From the NCBI GenBank assembly GCA_002189035.1, contig CM007989.1, forward strand, positions 1,922,001 through 1,986,000: 64,000 nucleotides of DNA, written 5' to 3'. Source of the stretch: Utricularia gibba. Lineage: Eukaryota > Streptophyta > Magnoliopsida > Lamiales > Lentibulariaceae. Position 1 is the first letter of the stretch; every line of letters begins with the position of its first letter. This document shows positions 13,101-23,602 of the stretch, in pieces. The notes under the pieces were generated by a model. It was not told the origin of the DNA. It did not search any database and was given only the letters and a program-made list of their open reading frames with translations. A program made the position numbers and the translations under genes.

Positions 13101-14099
13101 AATTTTGTTTGCCTTAAAGAATGATTTCCTATAATGCGCTGAATGGAACCTTTCTGTTACAGTGGCTTGGGTCTCAGGCACCAGAACTTCTAGAGTTTCC
13201 CAAAGATTTCATTAACTTGGAACCTGCTACAAAGGTTTTGGCCTTGATTTTACTAATGTATGACGAATAATGTGTTACTCTGGGATGTGCTTCAGTCGGT
13301 GATTTTTATGCAGATACAATTAAAAGTGTTGGCAGAAGAAATGCAATCCCTTACAAAAGGTTTAGAAAAGGTGAAGCAGGAGTTGGTAGCTTCTGAAAAT
13401 GATGGCCCTGTATCTGAACTTTTCCACAAGGTGTCATATTTCTCTTGTAAGATTCATTTGCTATACCATTTGTTATGCAGAATATTTTGATGAAACTAGA
13501 TAAGTATGTGGATTTCTACATTTGTGGCGATGCTAGATTATGGACTTGAAGAACTTTTCTATCATTTTGTTATTATTCACTTTTCTTACACTGGCTGGAT
13601 GTTGAAGATTGTTAAGCACTTTAAGCAATGGACTGCTGTCTTCGTGTGTTTTAGAGTTTGAAGGCATTTGTTGGTTTTGCGGAGAGTGAAGTATCCACTG
13701 TCTCAAATTTGTACTCCATTGCGGTAATGCTAAAAATAAGTAGACTGTGGAAAAGATTTTATTATTGTTCTCCATCATCATTTGAAAACTGCTTCAGGGA
13801 AAAAATGCTGATGGCTTGGCACGGTATTTCAATGAAGATCCTGCCCGATGCCCTTTTGAGCAAGGTGACTTCCATATCTGCTTTTTTTTTTTTTTCAAAA
13901 CTGTGATTTGCTGGAAATCAAACATCTCTGAGTTCATAAATCATCTTGGAATCCAGTTACTGCGACCCTCTTAAACTTTGTGAGGTTGTTCCAGAAAGCT
14001 CATGAAGAAAACTGTAAACAGGCTGAACTAGATAAGAAGAAAGCTGAGAAGGAGGCTGAAATGGAGAACTCAAAGGGAATGAGTTCAAGGAAGAAATAA
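7139..14099 (+). CDS. Type II formin-like protein with PTEN-like domain (one frame break)
   Basis: Actin nucleator of the plant class II formin group. Seventeen exons: 7139-7211, 7374-8077, 8154-8375, 8442-10743, 10961-11090, 11327-11398, 11948-12046, 12153-12194, 12286-12366, 12435-12485, 12555-12636, 12900-12994, 13163-13234, 13314-13430, 13655-13723, 13798-13864, 13957-14099. Repaired length is about 1473 residues. Residues 25-310 form the PTEN-like phosphatase/C2 module with loop HCDKGGWPLLSFMLA, which keeps Cys but lacks the catalytic Arg, so it is probably a lipid-binding pseudoenzyme. A very long FH1 proline tract spans about 613-1060, then FH2 begins at LKPLHWSKV and includes GNTLNHGTARG and ALAMDESILD. 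The frame breaks in a C-run at 9738-9747: one more C joins the two halves and makes the exon phase correct. It resembles the Arabidopsis FH13/14/18/20 group; I cannot choose among them. Confidence 0.95.
9270..10560 (+). repeat. FH1 proline-coding low-complexity tract
   Basis: About 1.3 kb of imperfect CCT/CCA/CCC triplet repeats inside formin exon 4. It encodes runs of 5-10 prolines separated by short spacers. Two spacer types recur: SSKATLKLPPLPA-like units at 9420-9780, then SGSGAPPPPPPFP-like units at 10230-10440. The second block is an internal tandem array with period near 60 bases. In the protein these are profilin-actin docking sites. The tract produces long artefactual glycine-rich frames on the opposite strand. 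Confidence 0.85.
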
Positions 14100-15032
14100 A
14101 AGGGGTTTACAGTTTTGTGAGAATAAGTGATTTGTTCCTCAGTAACCTTCTGCCAATGTGGCATATAAGGTTCCGGCTTCAATTGCCAAATGAAAGGATG
14201 CTAATGGAGCTCTCCGAACAAGGCAGCCTAGGGTTGGTTCAGCAAGTTCAGGAAAGCATTTTGGTCAGTACAAGGAGAGCGCGTGTTTCATACACTTCAG
14301 CGAGAACACACTGATTTCCTAAATGGACGGCAGGACAGTTCTTAAACGCTCGAGTCCATTCGTTATACACATCGAGTGAGAGCTGGATTGCTGCTGTATA
14401 TAGTAATCTGGACATCTGTACACTACACCCACTCTGGAATCTTTTTCCCCACAACATACAACACAGTTTATGATGCTTGTGCTAAAGGCATAGTTTGTGC
14501 TGGATGTTTTTGTAAAGCAATAGAAAAGGTTAGTGCAGATAGGCTGCTTGCTGCGGTGCTTCATGTTGTTTTCCTTGAGTTGGATGCAATATATTTTTCC
14601 CTTACATGAAGTGACATTCATTTTGAGGCACAGCTCAAATCACATGTTCCTCTGAATGTCTGTAGATCATCAAATTCAGCACAGGATTTTGACTCGGTTT
14701 CTGAAACAAGCCATGTTGGAAAAGCATTTCCAGTTGTGAAAACTAGCCATTGTGAACCAAACCAACTCTGACCGGTAATGATTATTGGAGCGTTTCCATG
14801 GTAATGCGGCAGAAGGAGCGAAGCGAGGCAGCAGATGAGCCTGGAATTGGAACAAAATTCATCATCCTTCATACCAACATGCACCAGCCCCGTCGTGTTC
14901 GCCGATACGAATTCGTTGAAATGATGGCTTTGATCTAGTCAGTGCCAACGTGTGATCGCCATATTACTGTTAAGAGTCAAGTCAAACTGATAGAAAAAAG
15001 GCTGGCTGTCTGTTTTCGCGACACCCCATCCG
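14100..15032. other. Formin 3' UTR and CNL upstream region
   Basis: The region lies between the formin stop and the resistance gene start. The first few hundred bases are probably formin 3' UTR. Several short frames exist on both strands but none matches a family and none is flanked by splice sites. I see no transposon remnant. Confidence 0.4.
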
Positions 15033-17769
15033 ATGGCCGACGCCGCGGTTGCGTTCCTGCTCCAACAGCTGAAGGATCTGGTAAGCTACCAGATCCAATT
15101 GAGCCGCGCCGCAAAGGGAGAGCTTGAGATGCTGACGAAGGAGTTGGAGATGATGAATGCGATCCTTGAGGACGCCGCCGACAACAAGGCTAAAGGGAAA
15201 GCATTCAGAACTTGGGAGAAGCAGATCCGTGAAGTCGTCTATGAGGCCGATGACTTGATCGATAGCTACGTTATCCAGGAACAGGCGGCGCAGAAACAAA
15301 CATTCAGGTTGAATCCGAAGCGGATTGACTTGGCCGAGAAGATGAAAAACCTCCGAATAAACAGCATCGAACCTATTTTCAAAAGCGCAAAGGGTGATCT
15401 CGCCATACTCCCGCCGTCCCAAACACGAATCAACACCACCAGACAAGTGAGATCATCGGTTCATATAACCTGTATTTTAACGGGATCAAATGAGGTTCAG
15501 CAGGGTGATAAGATCCTTGATGGCTTTTCTGTGTTCTTCTTCCTGTGTGTAGGTTGAACCTCTGCTAGACAAGACTGTTGTGGGATTCGAAGATGCTATA
15601 GAGGAGCTAATCTCAAATCTCCAGGATGATGCTTTTAAAATTGAAGCCATCTCTATAGTTGGCATGCCTGGTCTTGGGAAGACGACCGTAGCCTCCAAGA
15701 TTTTCCGTGACCCCAACATTGATTATGACTTCCCTAAGAAAATATGGGTGAATGTTTCCGAGGAATACAACATAAGGGATGTATATCTATCCATCGTCAA
15801 GAGTTTCACTAATCAAGACTTCTCAAGCTCCTCTGCGCCGGATCTAGCTGTGAAAGCCAGAGAGCATTTGAGTACAGTGAAGTTCCTATTGGTTGTGGAT
15901 GATGTATGGACTGTTGAAGCATGGAATGACATAAAAAAGGCACTGCCTTTAAACAAGGGGTCAGGCAAAGTGCTGATAACAACTCGTATGGACAATGTGG
16001 CCTCCAACGCGAATCCTCATAGAAAGCCCCATCAACTTCGATTTCTCACTCAAGATGAAAGCTGGAAGCTTCTTCAGTTAGAAGTTTACCATGGGGAAGG
16101 TTTGTGGCCTGCAGAACTTGAAACTATTGGGCGAACTATATCAGAAAAGTGTGGTGGACTGCCGCTGGCCTTGGTTGTTATTGGAGGGATTCTGTTGGAC
16201 AAAATCTATCCACCGGAGTCTACAAGGTCTGAATGGGCAGAGGTAGCTCAAAAGTTTGAACATTATCTGTTCACAAATGATACTGAAAAGGAAAAGAACG
16301 TGAGAGATATTATAGCACTATCTTATGATAAGATGCCTTACAGTCTGAGGGGCTGCTTCCTGTATTTGGGTGTGTATCCCAAGGACTTCGAGATTTCTAC
16401 ATGGAAATTGATACGGTTATGGATAGCTGAAGGTTTGATAAAGGAAGAAAACAACAGTGGCCTGAGTTTGGAGGACATTGCAGAGGAGAATCTAAAGCAA
16501 CTGATAAGAAGAAATTTGGTGATGGTTGACAAGAGGAATGCTCAAGGTAAGGTGAAAACTTGTAAAGTACATGACATGATTCGTGAATTTTGCAAGAAAG
16601 AAGCTGGATTTGACCAACTAAATTTCTTGCAAGTGATCTCAAAGTCCATGGAAGGTGGTTTCTCCCCTGAAGTTTCAATGGTTGCTAAGTTTCGTCGAAT
16701 TTGTGTCCATTCTCATTTTCTGGACTTCCTTGAGGAAAAACCTAAAGGTCCTCGTACCCGCTCATTTATTTGCTTCTCAAAGCATGAGACTGATGCACAA
16801 GCAAATTCCTTACCATCTATCGCGGATGCATTTGAACTGCTTAGGGTGTTCGAGGGGAGTTGCATTAAATTCCCAAGGCTGCACATTAAGCTCAAGAACC
16901 TTATCCATTTGCGCTATATCACTTTAACTGGTGGAGACGAGTTCCAAGTTCTCCCTGAATCTATTGTGGCATTGTGCAATCTGCAGACCATCGTGATTGA
17001 TACTTCTTATCATACCTTTGAAATCAAGGCCGACATTTCGGAGATGAAGAAACTGAGGCATGTGAAGTCAAGGGCTGCTATTGTTTTAAATGGGGACAAG
17101 AAAGGTTGGGTGAGTAAGAAATGCTCACCGAGTAAGACTCTCACTCTCAGGACACTTACTAGACTATCTGCTGAATCTTGCAAGGATGAAGTGCTAACTA
17201 AGGTCCCAAACCTCCGAGCATTGGGAATTTGTGGAAATTTGGTCCCCCTTGCCAATTCTAGCTGTTTGGGGAAGCTTTCGTATCTTAAAAAGCTGAAGAT
17301 GATTCAGATGCTTTCTGAGGTGCCAATGCCTTGGCTCCATGCATCACAGTTCCCCCCAAATCTGAAGATTCTGACATTATCAGCAACAAATTTAGATTGG
17401 GGCTACATGAGTACACTAGGGCGTCTTCAGTTAGAGACTCTCATACTGAAAGACAATGCATTCAAGGGAGATGAATGGCAAGTTGGTCCTAATGAATTTG
17501 GTCATCTTTACACTCTGCAGATTGAACGCAGTGATCTCGTAACGTGGACTATCCAAGATGGCTCCCTCCCACAACTCTCATCTCTTTATCTTAATAAATG
17601 TGAGAGACTTGATGCTGTCCCACGCAGTCTAGCAAAAAGCCTTAAAATTTTGGATTTGGGACTGGTCTCTGATTCTGCATCTCGTTCTGCTAAAGAGATC
17701 GAACTGGAAAAGCAGAGGACTCCAGGGGGCAGTGGCTTCAAGGTCACAACTCTTGAAAGAAAAAGGTAA
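15033..17769 (+). CDS. CC-NBS-LRR (CNL) disease resistance protein
   Basis: Intracellular immune receptor. Two exons, 15033-15446 and 15553-17769, encode about 876 residues. The first exon is an Rx-type coiled-coil domain beginning MADAAVAFLLQQLKDL, with the EDVID-type motif YEADDLIDSY near residue 75. The NB-ARC follows: P-loop GMPGLGKTT (about residue 175), RNBS-A KKIWVNVSEEYN, kinase-2 FLLVVDDVW, RNBS-B GSGKVLITTR, GLPL CGGLPLALVVIGG, RNBS-D CFLYLGVYPKDFEI, and the MHD position as VHD (KVHDMIREF). Degenerate leucine-rich repeats fill roughly residues 530-850. No frame break is seen. The stop overlaps a strong splice donor (AAAAAG|GTAAGCC), so transcripts may splice into a 3' exon, perhaps altering the last residues. 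It is single in this window, so no local cluster is visible. Confidence 0.95.
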
Positions 17770-18686
17770 GCCAGGCATGCCCTTTTCTATCATTTATCAA
17801 CATCATCATCACACGTGAATAACGCACTGTGGTGGGCACAAAAAAAAAAAAAAAAAAAAAATCGTTCACAGTTCACCACCTTTGAGCAATATTTGCAAAT
17901 GCCTGCAACCAGACTTGCATGTGCGCTGTTCTTTGCTGGCTCATTCATTCATCTGTGAGACACTATCACTTTCAGATTTTGATGTGTGCATCTTTACTTG
18001 TGACCTTGTGAGATGATCTTGATGTTAGACCCATTCTTGAAACTATTTCTTTTCAGATTACTCACACGCTCTTCAAAATAATCAATCATCTTGCTCTTTT
18101 CCATCCCCACTTAAATCAAAAGGTGAAAGCTTTCCTACATTTAAAGTGGATGCTGTGTCAAAGTTCATTTTTGCAGTAACACCATTTCTGCCCCTTGAAC
18201 AAGTGTATTCATTTAAAACAATTCTTCCAAATGATTCATTTCCCACCAACATACTGTTTGTTTGGTTGGGGGATCATTTTCAAACAAATATATCATGTAA
18301 AAAATCAAAATCTATCACATTTACAAATATTAATTAAATTAAATATTAAATATTGTATTTTATTTGAAACAAGGTTTGGGGCGCCTGGAGCGTGCGCGTG
18401 TATGTTGTCGGGGTATGCCACGCCGTATCCGATTCTATCTCATTCCACAGCGTCCAACATTATACCCAAAGTAGTGGTTGAGATCTGGGGTGGGGCCCAC
18501 TCCGCTCCACCGTTCTGAGTTCCGCACAGGACAACAAGGACCCCGGCGGGACACGTAAACGAATTGGGTCCGTGCGTTTCATGGAACTCATCTTCTTTCT
18601 CCGGGTCTGCACTGCAGTTTCCCTCCCTCCCCACCCACGCGCCTTGCTTTTCTCGGATCCCCTTCCTTTGTTCTCGTCTTTGGGAA
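17770..18686. other. Spacer between CNL and TPR-RING-LON gene, with A22 tract
   Basis: Contains a 22-base A homopolymer at 17840-17861 shortly after the CNL stop, then AT-rich sequence to about 18370 and a GC-richer promoter-like stretch just before the next ATG at 18687. No coding region is recognised. The A-tract could be an old retroposition tail, but no target-site duplication was noticed. Confidence 0.4.
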
Positions 18687-21600
18687 ATGTCTGGTCTCGC
18701 TGCGGCTGGCTTCGTCTTGGAGGGGATCTCCGATGTTCTGGAATTCCCGCGGGTTCGTTTCCCTCTTGTCTTGACTGCGTCTGCGGACTGGACTCGTGAT
18801 TGGGCGCTTGGTTTTTGTATATTCTGTGCTGCAGGAGAATGTGGGGGAAGAATCGTCACTGACGCGGGATAGGTGGTACAGTCATCTCCGCGATCTCATG
18901 AAGAATGGGAATAAGGCGTTCCGCGAGGGGAAGTTGGACTTGGTCAGCTACTTGCCACACTTTGGTGTTTTATTTTATTTTGGTTCCGTTCCTCCCTGGA
19001 TTATTGCTGATGGGGTAGAGATGATTGCGCGCATGGCTATATGAAATTTGTGGAAATGAATAAACTTTGTGCCAGTGTGGGGCATTATAGAGCGCCTAAT
19101 TCGCGGTGTGAGATTGAATTTGACAACTGCGTCTATTCTGCTTCAAATTGAGAATGGCTGTGCGTGTGCTGTAGAACTTTGTGATTACTACTCGTTTGAG
19201 TTATAGGAAGTTCTCGTTCCCTTTTCAGGCTATCGACTTTTATTCGAAGGCTAACGACATCAAACCAGGTGATCCTATCATTCTTAGTAATCGGTGTACT
19301 GCATATCTTCGGTGAGCAATTCAAAAACCATATGATTCCCGAGTCTTCATGTGTGTTTCTCGTTGATTTCACATTTCCATTTTCTATGCTACGCCCAGGA
19401 TTTGCCACTTCCTAATGCACAGGCCTTCGTCTGCATCAGAGTACAGACCACTGAATGGATTGGATCCCACTTCGCATGCTGGGGTATCATAATTTATCTT
19501 ATAGCGTTTCTTTTATCCCATCCTTTTTTTTCTCGAGTGTTTTAATTTCAACTTTGATTTCTTTTATTCCTGATTACAGCTTGCACTTAAGGATGCGGAG
19601 AAAGTTATGAGCTTTCAAAGGGATTCTGTGATGTCTTATATTCTTAAGGCAAATGCACTTATCCTGGTGAGCCTCAGTTTCACTATAATATTGTTAATTT
19701 ATGAGATGCAATCTATGATTCCCGAGAATTGGGTTGAAAGTGTTTGAGATGTGGTTATTAGTATATTGCTTAGTTTTAATGTTGATCGATACAAGGTTTA
19801 ATCTGTGTTAATTTTTTAATATTTGGTAATTATCTAACTTACATGGAGTCTTTATTTATGATACTTCTTGGTGCTTTTGGCAGCTGGAAAAGTATACACT
19901 AGCCTGGGACATTATTTCTGCAGGATTAGAGATTGATCCACTCAAGTATCCAGAGCTTCATGTTAATTCAAAGCTCTTATTTTATTCAGTTTTTCGTACT
20001 ACTATCCTAGCAACCTCTTTTCTATTTCTCAGTGACCCTCTTTTGAAACTGAAGAAGTTTGTTGGCCATAATTTTTTGGAGCGAAGGAATCTCAAGCCAC
20101 TGCGCACTGATGACTTTGACTGTACTCTTTGCCTTAAACTATTGTATGAACCTGTCACTACTCCCTGTGGACATTCTTTCTGCCGGTCATGCCTGTTGCA
20201 GTCAATGGACAGAGGTGTACTGGCGTCTTATTTACCCCTAGTCTCTATCAAATATACAATTCTCCATCCTTCATGCACATTTTAAATATTCCATTCCAAT
20301 GAAAATCACAGGAAATAGATGCCCATTATGCCGTACAGTTCTCCTGATTAGTTCACGAACATGCTCAGTCAGGTAAGTATCCAAGTCACGTGGATTTTAT
20401 CAACAACTACCTTGTATTTCTTTCATGTGAAGACATTTTTGTTAAATATAACTTTCAGTGTGACATTGAACAATATAATTGAGAAGAGCTTCCCCGATGA
20501 ATTTGCTGAAAGGAAAGCTGAGCATGAAAGCTTGAAAAATCCCGGTGTTCATTTGTTGCCCCTGTTTGTCATGGATGTTATTCTACCCTGCCAAAAGCTC
20601 CAACTAAACATATTTGAACCTCGATACAGGCTTATGGTAAGACAATCAAACCTTCTTGGGGTAGATTATTCTTTCAGAAAGGAAAGATATGCTTTATTTT
20701 TTTCTAGATCAGGGTGTGGTGTGAGTCACATCTTTTGTTAGCTGTTAATTGTTTTGCTTTTTATCTATTATATAATCTTTGAAGTTATGTTTTTTGCTTG
20801 TCCATTCTGAAATTTTCTTGCATCTGGGCCATACTTGTGTATGGAGTATTCAACTTACTGAACCAATCTTTTTGCGGGAGATTTTGATTCATATGATTAG
20901 TGTTGTAATTGCTTCTGTATATTTATCTTTTGTGAGTCATTGGATGTAAATAGTTCATGATGTAATAGAACCGTATTTTTCTTTCCTGAATTCAAATCCC
21001 CCTGAGTAATGCCCTATTGCAAATGTTGATTGCATTGTTATCCCATGTATGAAATGGGTACATTTTCATATACTTCTGATTTGATTGTTTTCACTTTCAT
21101 GTTTTTTTTTTCTATCTTACTGTAATATTCATCTCTATTTTAAAAGGTAAGGAGAATAATGGAAGGAAGTCGGCGGATGGGAATGGTGAGTTGGATTACG
21201 TGAATGCTATTGGTTAATTGCTGTGTCTGACATATTTCTTGATTTTGCAATTTTTATAATGCTCTTATCCTCCTCTGTGTCCTCTATTTTGTACAGGCTG
21301 CTGTTGATTCATCTACGGGATTAATTGCTGACTATGCCTGTGAGGTTGAAATTACAGAGTAGGTGGCTGGTTATTTCATTTAGCATCTTAATATGTTAGT
21401 CAAAAAAATTCAGTATGTTGGTCACATTGGGACATAGATCTTGCCTTCATTACCTTTTTAATGCAGCTGTGAACCTCTTGCGGATGGTCGCTTCATTTTG
21501 GAGGTATATCAATACGGAGCTCTACTTGGTTATCTTCTGCTTCATTTCTTTCCACAGAATTTATGAAGCATTCTTAAGAACATGAAGTTGGAAATACCCT

Positions 21601-22519
21601 CCTATTCAGATGTGCTGTTGTTTCCGTCCATTATCTCTGAATCAAATTTATTGTGTTTTAGAGCTTAGAAACCTCTTTTTCTTTTCAGATTGAAAGTAGG
21701 AGGAGATGTCGCATTATCCAACATTGGGAACAAGATGGGTGAGTTTCAAGAAATTTTATATTGAACGTGGCATGATTTTCTCCATCCTCAACCTGGATGG
21801 AAGAAGGCATGTGCCGTTTTCATCATTGCTGTTTTTTGAGCTTCTTCACTACTGTGTTTTTTTTTTTCATTATATCATTTAAAGGTATCGCATATCTGAG
21901 GTTGAGTGGGTGCGCGACATAAGTTCACCTCAGGGCACAATTGAGGAAAGTGAAGTAAATACGATTTTCAAGTTTCTCTACCCCTATGAACTTCAAATTC
22001 TTAAAAAATGATCGGTGTAGAGGGGATTATCGTAGGACAATCTATCACCATTAAAATAGCATTCGCTTTTAATCTTCTGTAATGTTTTCAGCTACTGGAG
22101 ATGTGTCAGAAAGCTGCAGAGTTTGCTCGTCACTGGATAAAAGAGGCACAAGATGCTGCACAAGGAGGTTCTTATCAGCTCACTCTAGAAATTCTCAGAA
22201 GCCCTCTCTGCAATTATGTTTGGTTTTGTTTCATTTGCATCTAAAATAAATTTATCCGTAGATAGAGCAAGGCTTGCTACGCTTTTCATAGCTGAAGGAT
22301 TAATGCCCCCCACAAACGACCCTGAGAGCTTCAGTTTTTGGGTAATGATTCTATAAGCTTCGTGCATGCATGATGCAAAAGTCACCATGATGTAGTACAA
22401 CTTTACACTGAATTTTTGGGTTGCAGCTGGTAACACTGACGAATCGAAGGCCATCAGATAGACTAGATCTCCTTCGAATTCGAGATACCAGAGAGGTAAA
22501 TCATATGCTTGTCCATCTT

Positions 22520-22552
<33 letters not shown>

Positions 22553-22937
22553 TCTGAATGTGTTTGTGTTTAAATTGTAAAATATGTGTGAGATTCAAAA
22601 AAAAAAAAAATCTGGTTTGAACTTCTGTTGCTAAACAAGGTTCATTATTCTAGCGTTATCAGTATTTTTTTACGTTGTCTATTTATGAATGTGGCTGATA
22701 GGCGTATTGGTTTAGTTCTTGGCGAGGTTTGTTAGTTAATCTTCCATGAACCATGTATGTGAATGATGGTTTACGATATAAGATTTATGAGCCTACTCCA
22801 TACTAATGTATAGGGATTAGAAAGTGGATGAAGAACTTAACCTACCATTGTTTTTGTTTTTTCATGCAATTCATGTGCAGCGGATCAGGCGAGGCCTTCT
22901 TTATATGAAAGCAGATGGACGATGCAGAATGCAGTAA
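18687..22937 (+). CDS. TPR-RING-LON domain protein (LONRF-like E3 ligase)
   Basis: Probable E3 ubiquitin ligase of the LON N-terminal plus RING class. Eighteen exons: 18687-18752, 18835-18942, 19229-19311, 19399-19483, 19580-19666, 19884-19945, 20033-20214, 20312-20372, 20459-20636, 21147-21185, 21297-21358, 21467-21503, 21689-21738, 21885-21954, 22092-22167, 22262-22341, 22427-22495, 22881-22937. Total 1452 bases, 483 residues, all phases agree. The N-terminal TPR-like region holds RDLMKNGNKAFREGKLDLA. The C3HC4 RING spans about residues 193-230 (CTLCLKLLYEPVTTPCGHSF, then CRSC and CPLC). The LON substrate-binding-like domain runs from about 275 (PLFVMDVILPCQKLQLNIFE) to 470. The Lon protease ATPase and catalytic parts are absent, so it is not a protease. 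No transit peptide is obvious. Confidence 0.93.
22521..22610 (+). repeat. T31 and A14 homopolymers in last intron of LONRF-like gene
   Basis: The last intron contains 31 consecutive T (22521-22551) followed 45 bases later by 14 A (22597-22610). The pair can fold into a hairpin in RNA. Such long tracts are mutable and prone to length error in sequencing. Confidence 0.9.
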
Positions 22938-23602
22938 TTACATGTCCGACAGACAAATATATCGCACACATGCTTCATTCAATTATGACTGAAAGAACTT
23001 GTCTTGATTCACAGTGCAGCAGCAGCTGCGGTTTCATAGATTTTGGATGCATGTTATACACAGTTACTTTATACCCAACTTTGTATAGTCGAAGCATTTC
23101 TACTTCCAGACGATGCTTACTCCGGAATGGATTCGCGGGTGTTTGCATTAACACGAAGCTGGGCAGGGGAGTCCCATTGCTGGTTGAAAAATAAGATTCT
23201 TTCGATTGAGCGCCAACAGTAAGTTATCACATTCCAATCTATGACTTGAAATAGGAAGAGGGATTCAGCTGGTGGTCCATCGAACCCTTTTTCTTTGGAA
23301 GACAATGAACACAATACACGTATCAGGCCTGATTTGTTAGTGGATATCAAATGATCGATTACAAGTGTCCTAAAGGGTGGACAAAGACGTGGTGGAATAA
23401 GATACTAAATGATGATACCTACTAAGAAGCAGCAATGAGGACTCCACAACTGTTGGATTCTCCTCTTCACTCCGAGGAAAATTTGCAGCGTTTCTGATGG
23501 CTGCCCAAGGAACAAGTTTACCAAGTAGAAGCAATGCAAACAAACTGTGAAGCTTTAGTGTAGTACCAGTGAGTACCTTTTTGACATGGGAGTGCAGAAG
23601 TT
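22938..23602. other. Convergent 3' spacer between LONRF-like gene and TOC1
   Basis: The two genes point toward each other here, so the interval should hold both 3' UTRs. Short open frames occur on both strands but none resembles a protein family. No repeat is evident. Confidence 0.45.

Noticed and set aside
17840-17861. A22 tract as the tail of a retrotransposed gene (CNL retrocopy)
   Set aside because: The CNL keeps an intron and I noticed no target-site duplication; a simple A-tract is sufficient.
18687-22937. Lon protease
   Set aside because: Only the LON N-terminal domain is present; there is no AAA+ Walker motif and no Ser-Lys protease domain, while TPR and RING are present.
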